Assembly: GCA_963757395.1 (NCBI GenBank)
Contig: CAVWRK010000006.1
Coordinates: forward strand, 62,001 to 126,000
Source: DATAOG01 sp963757395
GTDB taxonomy: Bacteria; Pseudomonadota; Alphaproteobacteria; Geminicoccales; Geminicoccaceae
Direction of reading: 5' to 3'
DNA length: 64,000 nt
In this document: piece by piece, positions 17,440 to 26,064 of the stretch
How positions within the stretch are numbered: position 1 is the stretch's first letter
Layout of the letters: every line of letters starts with the position of its first letter
The notes under the pieces: generated by a model
Database searches by the model: none
What the model was told of the DNA's origin: nothing
Seen by the model: the letters and a program-made list of their open reading frames with translations, nothing else
Made by a program: the position numbers and the translations under genes

Positions 17440-18348
17440 TCAGGTCGGCTTGCCGCGCTCGGACAGCCAGATTCCGCCGAGGACCAGGCAGAGCGCGACG
17501 CCATGGAACGGCGCGAAGGGCTCCTCGAGAACCAGGATTGCCAGGATCGAGGCGAACACCGGCACCAGGTTGATGAACACCCCCGCCCGGCTCGGGCCGA
17601 TCAGCGTTACCCCCTGGATGAAGGAGATCTGCGCCAGAAAGGAGGGGAACAGCGTGACCAGGGCGAGGATCAGCCAACCGGCCGGAGTTGGCCACTGGAA
17701 TTGACCGAGCGCCGCCTCGGTCAGCGCCAGCGGCAGCGAGGTCAGGAACGCGGCGCCCGCCATCACGGTGAACAGGCTGAGCGCGGAGACCGGCGGCCGG
17801 CGGCGGAGCGCCAGGGTATAGCCGGCATAGAGGGCGCAGGCAGCGATCATCAGGAGATCGCCGGAGTTGAGCGTGAACGTGGCCAGCCGCGCGAAGTCGC
17901 CGCCGCAGGCGACGATGACGACGCCGAGCAAGGTCACGAGCACGCCCGCGAACTGCACGCCGCCAACCGGGGTCCGATCGACCACCAGAGCGCCGGCCAG
18001 AACGAACACCGGGACCGCGCCCTGGATGATCCCGATGTTGACGGCCGTGGTCGAATGGGCGGCGACGTAGTAGAGCGCGTTGAAGGCCGTGAAGCCGAGC
18101 GCGCCCATGGCCGACACGAACATCAGGCGCTCGCGGATGGCTGACCAGTCGCGCCGGACCTGGGCGTGGGCGAACACCGCGAGCAGGCCGAGCGCGCCCA
18201 GCCAACGCACCGTGACCAGGGCCATGGGCGAGACCTCGCCGACCGCGAGGCGCGCGAAGATCGCGTTGGCTCCCCAGCAAAGCGCGGTGAGGGTGAGCAG
18301 AAGGTACGCCCGGCCACATGCTCGGACGTCCGACGTCCGGGCGGTCAT
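17440..18348 (-). CDS. EamA/DMT family transporter
   Basis: A 302-residue inner-membrane carrier with ten hydrophobic helices in two EamA repeats: YLLLTLTALCWGANAIFARL at the start, VNIGIIQGAVPVFVLAGALV, and in the second half LFPSFLAQISFIQGVTLIGP then RAGVFINLVPVFASILAILV. This family exports amino acids or other metabolites, or imports nucleotide sugars; the substrate is not determinable. It lies downstream of the UbiD gene in the same direction, with 70 bases between. Confidence 0.92.
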   Translation of the reverse strand: MTARTSDVRACGRAYLLLTLTALCWGANAIFARLAVGEVSPMALVTVRWLGALGLLAVFAHAQVRRDWSAIRERLMFVSAMGALGFTAFNALYYVAAHSTTAVNIGIIQGAVPVFVLAGALVVDRTPVGGVQFAGVLVTLLGVVIVACGGDFARLATFTLNSGDLLMIAACALYAGYTLALRRRPPVSALSLFTVMAGAAFLTSLPLALTEAALGQFQWPTPAGWLILALVTLFPSFLAQISFIQGVTLIGPSRAGVFINLVPVFASILAILVLEEPFAPFHGVALCLVLGGIWLSERGKPT

Positions 18349-18418
18349 CCGAGACTGGCAGAAATGGCTTCGAGCAAGCTGCGCGACATCGGTCGGTGGA
18401 TCGGTCTCACACCTGGAG

Positions 18419-19912
18419 TTACTTCCAGATCGATTGGCCCGCGCCGGGCAGGCCGTAATCGGCCCAGCGCTCGGTGACGCGGGCGATGATCTCGTCGCTC
18501 ATGCGGATCTTCCGGCCCCAGTCGCGCTTCGTTTCGGGCGGCCATTTGTTGGTGGCGTCGATGCCGAGCTTGCTGCCGAGCCCGGATTCGGGCGAGGCGA
18601 AGTCGAGATAATCGATCGGCGTGTGCTCGAGGATCGTGAGGTCGCGCGCGGGGTCGACCCGCGTGGAAATCGCCCAGATCACGTCCGGCCAGCTGCGGGC
18701 GTCGATGTCGTCGTCGGTGACGATCACGAACTTGGTGTACATGAACTGGCGCAGATAGGACCAGACGCCCAGCATCACGCGCTTGGCGTGGCCGGGATAG
18801 GCTTTCCTGATCGTCACCACGGCGACCCGGTAGGAGCAGCCCTCGGGCGGCAGCCAGAAATCGACGACTTCCGGGAACTGCTGACGGAAGAGTGGGAGAA
18901 AGACTTCGTTGAGCGCTTGGCCGAGCACCGAGGGCTCGTCCGGCGGCCGGCCGGTGAACGTGGACAGATAGATCGGGTCGTGGCGCATGGTCATCGCGGT
19001 GACCGTGAACACCGGGAATTTCTCGACGGCGTTGTAGTAGCCGGTGTGATCGCCGTAAGGGCCCTCGTCGCCATAGTCCTCTAGGCTGACCAGGCCCTCG
19101 AGCACGATTTCCGCACTCGCCGGGACCTTGAGCGGCACCGAGACGCAGTCGATGAGCTCGACCCGCTTGCCGCGCAGAAGGCCCGCGAACTGGTACTCCG
19201 ACATGGTGTCCGGGACCGGCGTGACCGCGGCCAGGATGGTGCCGGGGTCGGCGCCGATCACCGCCGCCGCCGGCAAGGGGTCCGGGCGCGCCGCCTGCCA
19301 GCGCCGATGATGCTGGGCGCCGCCCCGGTGCTTGAGCCAGCGCATCAGCGTGGTGGCGCGGCCGGTCACCTGCATCCGGTAGATGCCGAGGTTGAAGCCG
19401 TCGGCCCGGTCGTCTCCCGGCCCCTTGGTCACGACCAGCGGCCAGGTGATCAGGGGTGCTGGCTCGCCCGGCCAGCAGGTCTGGACCGGCAGGCGCCCGA
19501 GGTCGACCGCATCGCCCTCGAGCACGACCTCCTGACAGGGCGCCCGGCTCACGGTCTTCGGCTTCATGCTCAGCGCCGCCTTGAGCAGCGGCACCATCTC
19601 GATCGCCTCGCGCCAGCCGCCGGGCGGCTCGGGCTGCTTGAGGAAGGCCAGCAGCTCGCCGAGCTCGCGCAGTTCGCCCGGCTCGCGGTTCATGCCCCAG
19701 GCGACCCGCTCGACCGTGCCGAACAGGTTGGTCAGCACCGGCATGGCGCTGCCCTCGACGTTCTCGAACAGCACCGCCGGACCGCCGTCGGCAAGCAGGC
19801 GGGTGTGGATCTCGGTGATCTCGAGCACCGGCGAGACCGGCGCCTTGACGCGCACGAGGCGGCCGGCGCGCTCGAGGCGCAGCATAAAGTCGCGCAGGCT
19901 CTCGTAGGCCAT
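18419..19912 (-). CDS. ubiD: UbiD family (de)carboxylase
   Basis: A 497-residue prenylated-FMN-dependent decarboxylase. Family marks: YESLRDFMLRLERAGRLVRV, GPAVLFENVEGSAMPVLTNL, NLGIYRMQVTGRATTLMRWL, the acidic stretch EGLVSLEDYGDEGPYGDHTG with the catalytic Glu-Asp-Glu set, and EVVDFWLPPEGCSYRVAVV. In ubiquinone synthesis it removes the carboxyl group of 3-polyprenyl-4-hydroxybenzoate; close paralogues act on other aromatic acids. ATG 19912 is preferred to 19987, which would add a Pro/Gly-rich non-conserved stretch. The UbiX partner that makes the cofactor is not in the window. Confidence 0.93.
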   Translation of the reverse strand: MAYESLRDFMLRLERAGRLVRVKAPVSPVLEITEIHTRLLADGGPAVLFENVEGSAMPVLTNLFGTVERVAWGMNREPGELRELGELLAFLKQPEPPGGWREAIEMVPLLKAALSMKPKTVSRAPCQEVVLEGDAVDLGRLPVQTCWPGEPAPLITWPLVVTKGPGDDRADGFNLGIYRMQVTGRATTLMRWLKHRGGAQHHRRWQAARPDPLPAAAVIGADPGTILAAVTPVPDTMSEYQFAGLLRGKRVELIDCVSVPLKVPASAEIVLEGLVSLEDYGDEGPYGDHTGYYNAVEKFPVFTVTAMTMRHDPIYLSTFTGRPPDEPSVLGQALNEVFLPLFRQQFPEVVDFWLPPEGCSYRVAVVTIRKAYPGHAKRVMLGVWSYLRQFMYTKFVIVTDDDIDARSWPDVIWAISTRVDPARDLTILEHTPIDYLDFASPESGLGSKLGIDATNKWPPETKRDWGRKIRMSDEIIARVTERWADYGLPGAGQSIWK

Positions 19913-20028
19913 GGCGTCGCCTAGCGGCTCCACTGGCGCCGGATCGCTGCCGGCGCCCGGCATCTGGACCCGGCCGGGCGCGGCCATCTACGATGGCGCG
20001 CGCCAGGTTCGGCCCGAGGATCGCCCAA

Positions 20029-20643
20029 ATGACGCCCGAGGTCTATCTCGCCTATCTGCTCGCCTGCATCGTGATCACGGTCGTGCCGGGTCCGGTCGTG
20101 ACGCTCGTCGTGGCGAACGGTCTCACCCACGGGGTGCGCGCGGGGCTTTTGAACGTCGCGGGCACCCAGCTGGCGCTGGCCCTGATGCTGGGTGTGGTCG
20201 TGGTCGGGCTCGCCTCGATCATCGCGACGATGAGCTGGTGGTTCGACTGGCTGCGGCTCGCCGGCGCCGCCTATCTGGTCTGGCTCGGCTGGAAGCTCGT
20301 GCGCACCGCGGGCGGGATCGACCAGCCCAAGCACCTGCCGGCGCCGCGTGGCGGCTTCTTCCTCCAGGGTTTCCTGGTCATGCTGAGCAATCCCAAGGCG
20401 CTTTTGTTCTTTGGCGCATTCCTGCCGCAGTTCGTCGACCCGACGGGCGACTACGTCCTGCAGGTCGTCCTGCTCGGAGCGACCTCGATGGTCGTGGCGC
20501 TGATCTCGGATGGCGCCTACGCGGTCCTGACCGGCCGCGCCGGGCGCCTGCTGGCGCGACGGCGCGTCCGTCTGCTCTCGCGGGCGAGCGGCGTCTGCCT
20601 GATCGGCGGCGGCCTCTGGCTCGCGCTGACCCGCGCCAGGTGA
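20029..20643 (+). CDS. LysE/RhtB family amino acid exporter
   Basis: A 204-residue inner-membrane protein with five to six helices and the LysE signature near the N-terminus: ACIVITVVPGPVVTLVVANG, THGVRAGLLNVAGTQLALAL, then LRLAGAAYLVWLGWKLVRTA and GFLVMLSNPKALLFFGAFLP. This family exports amino acids such as lysine, threonine or homoserine lactone. ATG 20029 starts the conserved TPEVYLAYL segment; an upstream ATG at 19993 would add 12 polar residues. Confidence 0.92.
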   Translation: MTPEVYLAYLLACIVITVVPGPVVTLVVANGLTHGVRAGLLNVAGTQLALALMLGVVVVGLASIIATMSWWFDWLRLAGAAYLVWLGWKLVRTAGGIDQPKHLPAPRGGFFLQGFLVMLSNPKALLFFGAFLPQFVDPTGDYVLQVVLLGATSMVVALISDGAYAVLTGRAGRLLARRRVRLLSRASGVCLIGGGLWLALTRAR

Positions 20644-20677
20644 GTGCCGCCGCCCGCCGGGACGCTGTCGGGCCGAC

Positions 20678-21232
20678 TCAGGCCGCCGCCTTCCACTTGA
20701 TCGAGCAGCCCATCGACGGGATCTGCTGCTCGGGGCCGCGGCCGGTCTCGGCGATCTGGACCATCGCCTCGTAGAGCTCACGGATCGCGCCCGGGACCGG
20801 CGTGGTCTTGGAGGCATCGAGCCGGCCGCGATACTGCAGCTCGAGGTCGGCGTTGTAGCCGAAGAAGTCGGGCGTGCAGACCGCGCCATAGGCGCGCGCC
20901 GCCGCCTGCGATTCGTCGAACGCATAAGGAAACGGCAGCTGCTTGGCCACGGCCAACCGCTTCATGTTGGCGAAGCTGTCGTCCGGATAGCTGGCCGGAT
21001 CGTTGGCGTTGATCGCGATCACGCCGATGCCGTGCTCCTTGAGGTCGCTGGCGTCCCGGATGATCCGGTCGAGCACCGCCTTGACGTAGGGGCAGTGGTT
21101 GCAGATGAACATCACGAGCGTGCCTTTGGGGCCGCGCACGTCATCGAGGGTGTAGCGTTTGCCGTCGGTCGCGGGCAGGTCGAACGGCTTCGCCGGCTCG
21201 CCGAAGTCGCAGATCGGGGTTGCAGGGGCCAC
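20678..21232 (-). CDS. Thioredoxin-like (AhpC/TSA) protein
   Basis: A 184-residue thioredoxin-fold protein with the active site CNHCPYVK, the form found in peroxiredoxin-like thioredoxins of proteobacteria, followed by IAINANDPASYPDDSFANM and GAVCTPDFFGYNADLELQYR, which contains the cis-Pro. It is cytosolic (no signal peptide). The GTG at 21232, with GGAG upstream, fits the family start; the longer frame to 21304 adds unrelated residues. The physiological target is unknown. Confidence 0.88.
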   Translation of the reverse strand: MAPATPICDFGEPAKPFDLPATDGKRYTLDDVRGPKGTLVMFICNHCPYVKAVLDRIIRDASDLKEHGIGVIAINANDPASYPDDSFANMKRLAVAKQLPFPYAFDESQAAARAYGAVCTPDFFGYNADLELQYRGRLDASKTTPVPGAIRELYEAMVQIAETGRGPEQQIPSMGCSIKWKAAA

Positions 21233-21318
21233 GGTGGTACGCTCCGTTATTGAGGTTGCCTGCCCTCTATCTAGCGCGCTGCGGGGCGCTGACGAGGCGC
21301 TCAAGGAGCTCAGAACTC

Positions 21319-22035
21319 TCAGAGTCCTTCAGACGCGGCCAGCTCGCGGATGCGATCCGGCGACCCCTTCAGCCGGTGCACCCGGCCGACCGCCTTCTGC
21401 TTCGGCAGGGTGCCGATGCCAAGGCCGAGCAGGCCGAGATAGAAGACCGTGCCGAGCAGCAGCACAACCTGCCCCGGCAAGGGGCCGACCGCGGTCCGGG
21501 TCCACAGGTCCTGGAGCGAGGCGATCGGGGCCGGGTGGATGCAGATCTTGCCCCAGTAGCTGACGATCTGGATCGCGAAGATCCAGCTGTAGTTGCGTCT
21601 CAGACGCCGGCCGGCGGCTTCGAAGATGCTGATGTGGAAGTGAATGTCGGCGTAGTCCCTGGCCAAGACCTCGCCCCAGCCGTTGTCCATGCGCAGGCCC
21701 TGGCCGCGCAGGATCGGCCCGTAAAAGCAGGTCTCCATGACCCGGACGCGGGTCCGCCAGATGTCGAAGAAGCGGTAGCGGCGGGCCTCGAAGATCAGGA
21801 AGACCGCGACCAGGAACGAGACCAGCACCATCGGCAGCGGCGAGGCGGACGCGCTGCTGAAGGTCGCCGAGATCGCGATGCCGGTGGTCACCACCGCCCA
21901 GTTGGTGCTGGTGTCGAGCCGGGTCCGCCAGATCTTGCTGCGGTACATCTCGCCCCGATAGAGATGCGCGATCGCGCCGATCTCGGCGGCACCGAACGCT
22001 GATTGTGATGCCGGAATCTCCTGGATGGCGGTCAT
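21319..22035 (-). CDS. DUF2270 membrane protein
   Basis: A 238-residue protein of the DUF2270 family: FGAAEIGAIAHLYRGEMYRS, KIWRTRLDTSTNWAVVTTGI, LIFEARRYRFFDIWRTRVRV, METCFYGPILRGQGLRMDNG, then RRNYSWIFAIQIVSYWGKIC. It has three to four transmembrane helices (around 47-85, 150-165 and 188-208). The function of the family is unknown. A much longer antisense frame continues to 23544 but is a shadow of the MFS gene. It is divergent from the MFS gene. Confidence 0.88.
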   Translation of the reverse strand: MTAIQEIPASQSAFGAAEIGAIAHLYRGEMYRSKIWRTRLDTSTNWAVVTTGIAISATFSSASASPLPMVLVSFLVAVFLIFEARRYRFFDIWRTRVRVMETCFYGPILRGQGLRMDNGWGEVLARDYADIHFHISIFEAAGRRLRRNYSWIFAIQIVSYWGKICIHPAPIASLQDLWTRTAVGPLPGQVVLLLGTVFYLGLLGLGIGTLPKQKAVGRVHRLKGSPDRIRELAASEGL

Positions 22036-22173
22036 CGCCCGATCCTCCCTGAGCCAAGCCACGCTCCCGCCAGCAGCATAGCGCGCGCGCGGCCCGAGCG
22101 GGTGCGTCAAACCGCAATGGCGCGGTCTGCTCGAGGCTTGTATCCGACGCGCGCGCCGGGCATACCCCAGGCC

Positions 22174-23442
22174 ATGGCTTCTCCCGCGTCCCGTCTCGGG
22201 CAGTTCTCCTGGGCGCTCTACGACTGGGCGAACTCCGCTTTCTCGGCGGTGATCATCACGTTCGTCTACGCCACCTACTTCACCAAGGGGATTGCGGTCG
22301 ACGAGGTCAGCGGCACCGCCGAGTGGGGCTGGGCGATGTCGGCGAGCGGGGTCGCGATCGCGCTGGTGAGCCCGGTGCTCGGGGCGATCGCCGACGCCGG
22401 CGGGCGGCTCAAGCCCTGGCTGCTGGTCTGGACCGCGATCGCGGTGGTCGGCTGCGGCCTGCTCTGGTACGGCCGGCCGAGCCCCGAGGTCGCGTTGATG
22501 GTGCTCGCGATCGCGGCGCTCACCAACCTCGCCTTCGAGATCGCCGGCGTCTTCTACAACGCGATGCTGCCCGAGATCGTGAGCAAGGAGTATCTCGGGC
22601 GCCTGTCCGGCTGGGCCTGGGGCCTGGGCTACGCGGGCGGCCTCGTGTGCCTGATCCTGGTCCTCTACGGCTTCGTCCAGCCCGAGCCGCCGCCATTCGG
22701 CCTCGATCCGAAGGCGGCCGAGGACGTCCGCATTTCCGGGCCGTTGGTCGGTCTCTGGCTCGCGGTCTTCAGCCTGCCGCTGTTCCTGTTCACGCCCGAT
22801 CGCCAGAGCGCCGGCCTGCCGGCCGCCGAAGCGGTCCGCCGCGGGCTCGCCCAGCTCAGGCGTACCTTTTCGAACCTTCGCAGCTATCGCGCGATCGGCC
22901 GGTTCCTGATCGCGCGCATGATCTACACCGACGGGCTGAACACACTGTTCGCGTTCGGCGGCATCTACGCCGCCGGTACCTTCGGCATGGCGCTCGCCGA
23001 GGTGATCAAGTTCGGCATTCTCCTGAATGTCACCGCTGGGCTTGGCGCGCTCGGCTTTGCTTGGATCGACGACTGGATCGGCGCCAAGCGGACGATCCTG
23101 ATCGGGCTCGTGGGCTTGCTCGCCTGCGGCACCGCCGCGGTGGTCGCGACCAGCCCGCTCGCCTTTTGGATCGCGGGCGGCCTGCTCGGGATCTTCGTCG
23201 GCCCGACCCAGGCCGCGAGCCGCTCGCTGATGGCGCGCCTGGCACCCGCCGAGGTCCGCACCGAGATGTTCGGCCTCTATGCGCTGACCGGCAAGATCAC
23301 CGCCTACATCGGCCCCTTCCTGCTCGGCACGGTGACCTTCTGGACCGGCAGCCAGCGCCTTGGGATCGCGACGATTCTCGGGTTTTTCGTGGTCGGCGGC
23401 GTGCTGCTGCTGCCGCTGCGCGAGCCGGCTCGCGAGGGCTAG
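22174..23442 (+). CDS. UMF1-family MFS transporter (Atg22-like)
   Basis: A 422-residue twelve-helix transporter. The N-terminus SWALYDWANSAFSAVIITFV and the helix 4-5 text NAMLPEIVSKEYLGRLSGWA are diagnostic of the UMF1/Atg22-like branch. The second half has GLLGIFVGPTQAASRSLMAR. Eukaryotic relatives export amino acids from vacuoles; bacterial substrates are mostly unknown. ATG 22174 starts just before the conserved LGQFSWALYDWAN. Confidence 0.92.
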   Translation: MASPASRLGQFSWALYDWANSAFSAVIITFVYATYFTKGIAVDEVSGTAEWGWAMSASGVAIALVSPVLGAIADAGGRLKPWLLVWTAIAVVGCGLLWYGRPSPEVALMVLAIAALTNLAFEIAGVFYNAMLPEIVSKEYLGRLSGWAWGLGYAGGLVCLILVLYGFVQPEPPPFGLDPKAAEDVRISGPLVGLWLAVFSLPLFLFTPDRQSAGLPAAEAVRRGLAQLRRTFSNLRSYRAIGRFLIARMIYTDGLNTLFAFGGIYAAGTFGMALAEVIKFGILLNVTAGLGALGFAWIDDWIGAKRTILIGLVGLLACGTAAVVATSPLAFWIAGGLLGIFVGPTQAASRSLMARLAPAEVRTEMFGLYALTGKITAYIGPFLLGTVTFWTGSQRLGIATILGFFVVGGVLLLPLREPAREG

Positions 23443-23635
23443 AATTGCGATGCGATGGCAACCGAAGCATCGTTCCGCTCGACCGAGACCCGCTTGAAGA
23501 TGACGTGAGCGGGAGCGCCAGCGCAAAAACGTGGTTCTGCGCAACTTTTGAGCTTTTTCTAGCTCTCGTAGTGTTGACTTCTGCGTTGGAACAGCGCATC
23601 GCGGATTTTCCGACTGTCGTCGGGGGGAGGCTCAA

Positions 23636-24508
23636 ATGAGTGACAAAATCACGCCTCGAGTAGGGGTTTTCCTCCTCTCGATGCTCGCTTTGCTGTTCGG
23701 CGCGATCGGGCTCTCCGTCACGGCGGAGGCGGCGATCGAGAAGAACATCGTCGATTCCGTCACGGGGACCATACTGGGGATGATCGTCCTTCCCACCCTG
23801 AGTGGCTCCTTGACCGGGCCGTCGCCCGCGGGCGTTACCTTCAAGCTTAACCAATTCACCCAAGCCGACATCACGGCCATTTCCTGGGACTGGAACGCCC
23901 CGTCCTTGAGCCTCAAGGCCGTGAAGGTCGTGACGGGCACCTCGCCCTGCAACGGCCCTCAGATCGAGCCATGCTCGAAGAAGACGCTGACCCTCACGCT
24001 TCAAAGCTTCTCGATCGGTACCGTGAGCTGTCAGCCGCCGCCACCGCCCGGACAGTCGAGCCCCGGGTGCACTCAGCAGGGCGCGGACTTCCCCCCCATC
24101 GAGTTCGTCGATGCGGCGCCGGCCTATGCCTGCCAAGGCTTCGAGTGGCCACTGGACCACGGCCCGGTCACCGTCAGGCGGAATTTGGCTCTGCCGCTCA
24201 AGGCCGAGCTCGTCGACGAGCACGGCTCCGAGCTGAGGCGCGGCGACCTGAGCGCCCTGCCTGTGGTGCAGGTGACCTACCAGTCCGGCATCGGCACGAC
24301 GGCGGAGGATGTCAGCGACGAGGTCATGTCGCTCGGTCGGGGTGGTGACGCCAACACGTTCGTGTATTTCCTAGGCAAGTGGCGGTTCTACCTCCGGGTC
24401 AAGAATTACAGCGCGCCGGGGACCTACACGGTCAGCATGGTCTCGGGCGACGAGACCGAATACCGGTTCGACCCGATCTGCGAGGCCCAGTTCGTCGTCA
24501 GCCCGTGA
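23636..24508 (+). CDS. Exported hypothetical protein with PxKF-like C-terminal domain
   Basis: A 290-residue protein. ATG 23636 has GGGGAGG upstream. The signal peptide is residues 1-33 (FLLSMLALLFGAIGLSVTAE then AA). Residues 36-130 look beta-rich, with two Cys pairs. From about 165 on, RRNLALPLKAELVDEHGSEL then GRGGDANTFVYFLGKWRFYL and NYSAPGTYTVSMVSGDETEY match the layout of PxKF domains, an immunoglobulin-like extracellular module. It stands alone, so its role cannot be inferred from neighbours. Confidence 0.7.
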   Translation: MSDKITPRVGVFLLSMLALLFGAIGLSVTAEAAIEKNIVDSVTGTILGMIVLPTLSGSLTGPSPAGVTFKLNQFTQADITAISWDWNAPSLSLKAVKVVTGTSPCNGPQIEPCSKKTLTLTLQSFSIGTVSCQPPPPPGQSSPGCTQQGADFPPIEFVDAAPAYACQGFEWPLDHGPVTVRRNLALPLKAELVDEHGSELRRGDLSALPVVQVTYQSGIGTTAEDVSDEVMSLGRGGDANTFVYFLGKWRFYLRVKNYSAPGTYTVSMVSGDETEYRFDPICEAQFVVSP

Positions 24509-24696
24509 CCCGGCTGGCGGCGCTCGGGCGGCCGAACCGCCGGGCAAAGGTCCCGCCGCCCCCTTTCCTGCCGGGATGGCGACCTTCTGGGCCGGCAGCC
24601 GGCGGGTCGGGGCCGCCATGATCCTGGCCCTTTTTCGTAGTTGTCGGCGTCCGGCTCTGGCCGCTCGAGGAGCTCGATGCGGGGGGCGGCGCCCGG

Positions 24697-25155
24697 CTAG
24701 AAGCGGATGCGGGCGCCGAGCTTCAGGATCTGCGTCGCGACCGTCCGGGATTCGGCGCCGTCGTCCTCGTCCAGGACCAGCCGGTAGGACGGCACCAACG
24801 ACAGGCCGGCCCGGGAATCGAGGTCGATGCCAACCTCGCCAAAGAGAGGCGGCGCATCCCCCGGGCTTCGCCCGGCAGGCGAGGTGTGGCCGAGATGCAG
24901 ATCGAGGTGCACCCCGGGCTCGTCCTCCGGGCGGGGCAGGCGGTCGCGCCCCGCCTCGGCTCGGTCCGCTCCGCCGATGGCAGCCGAGCGGTCCAAACTC
25001 CCGCCTCGCTGGGCAAGACCGAGACTCAGACCATGGAGATCGGCAATTGCTGGAGTGAGCGCCGGTGGCTGTCCCGTCGAACGTGGTTCTGCCGCCAGGC
25101 AGGCGCTCGAGACACCGAGCCAGACAGCCAGCGCGAGCGGCGGCCAGGACGACAT
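24697..25155 (-). CDS. Exported hypothetical protein (152 aa)
   Basis: Starts at ATG 25155 with a signal peptide (SWPPLALAVWLGVSSACLAA). The mature part is acidic and His/Asp-rich (DEPGVHLDLHLGH) and ends IDLDSRAGLSLVPSYRLVLD ... GARIRF. The final aromatic residue and alternating pattern hint at a short beta-structure with an outer-membrane-type C-terminus. The family is not recognised. The frame stays open to 25485 but the upstream part lacks coding character. Confidence 0.5.
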   Translation of the reverse strand: MSSWPPLALAVWLGVSSACLAAEPRSTGQPPALTPAIADLHGLSLGLAQRGGSLDRSAAIGGADRAEAGRDRLPRPEDEPGVHLDLHLGHTSPAGRSPGDAPPLFGEVGIDLDSRAGLSLVPSYRLVLDEDDGAESRTVATQILKLGARIRF

Positions 25156-25354
25156 GGACTTTTTCCCACGCAGGATCAATTCTTGGATCGCGGCCAGAAC
25201 GCCGACGTCGTGGAGACGCGCTGGCCGACCGACCCGAACGCCGAGCAATTCTATGCTGGGACTACGCGGATCGACGGTCGATGACCAGCCCCGAATCGGT
25301 TCGAAGTGTCGTTTCGCGCACACTGCGACCCCTTTGCCACAGGCGACCGGGGGC

Positions 25355-25969
25355 ATGCTAAGCCATCCGTCACCGCTCGCCATCGGGGGCGCGCGCGCCG
25401 CGCAAGCCCGAGCCTTGCTGTTCACGATCGGCCACTCGAACCACGCACTCGAGCTCTTCCTCGGCCTGCTGCGCCGCCATGGCATCGAGGCGGTGGCTGA
25501 CGTCCGCTCGCGCCCCTACTCCCGGTTTGTGCCCCATGTCTCCAAGCCGTCCCTTGCGCGCCTGCTGGGCGAAGCCGGGATCGGCTATCTCTTCCTCGGT
25601 CGGGAACTGGGCGGCAGGCCGCCGAGCGGCGACCAAACGCCGGTCGCCACCGACTACGTCAGCCGAGTGCGGCAACCGGAGTTCCGCGAGGGCATCGGGC
25701 AGCTGCTCGCGGCGGCCCATGAACAGCGCGTCGTCATGCTCTGCCGCGAGCGTGATCCCCTGGATTGCCACCGCCTGCACCTGATCTGCCGCTACGTGAA
25801 GCCGCTGGTCGGGCCCATTCACCACATCCTCCCGGATGGCGCTCTCGAGGTGCAGGATGAGACCGAGCAGCGGCTGTTGGAGCGGCTCGGCGCCTCGCAA
25901 GGACTGCTGTTCGAGGCGGGCGAACCTCTCGAGCGGGCCTATGATCGGTGGTGGCAGCGGGCGCGTTGA
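25355..25969 (+). CDS. DUF488 family protein
   Basis: A 204-residue DUF488 protein: LLFTIGHSNHALELFLGLLR, GIEAVADVRSRPYSRFVPHV, YLFLGRELGGRPPSG, then the Cys-centred VVMLCRERDPLDCHRLHLIC. The domain is often found near DNA-repair or mobile genes and has no settled function; the conserved CxER...CHR suggests a thiol- or metal-linked activity. ATG 25355 is the start that begins just before the conserved strand. Confidence 0.88.
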   Translation: MLSHPSPLAIGGARAAQARALLFTIGHSNHALELFLGLLRRHGIEAVADVRSRPYSRFVPHVSKPSLARLLGEAGIGYLFLGRELGGRPPSGDQTPVATDYVSRVRQPEFREGIGQLLAAAHEQRVVMLCRERDPLDCHRLHLICRYVKPLVGPIHHILPDGALEVQDETEQRLLERLGASQGLLFEAGEPLERAYDRWWQRAR

Positions 25970-26064
25970 GCCGACTGTCGGAGCCTGCGCACACAATCGT
26001 GCAGCGACTGTCGTACGAACGCTTTAACTGCTAATGGGCTGATCGCGACTTCCCGGAGGCAACC

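Noticed and set aside
22040..23544. Long minus-strand frame running into the DUF2270 gene
   Set aside because: Only the last 238 codons show DUF2270 features; the rest is antisense to the MFS transporter.
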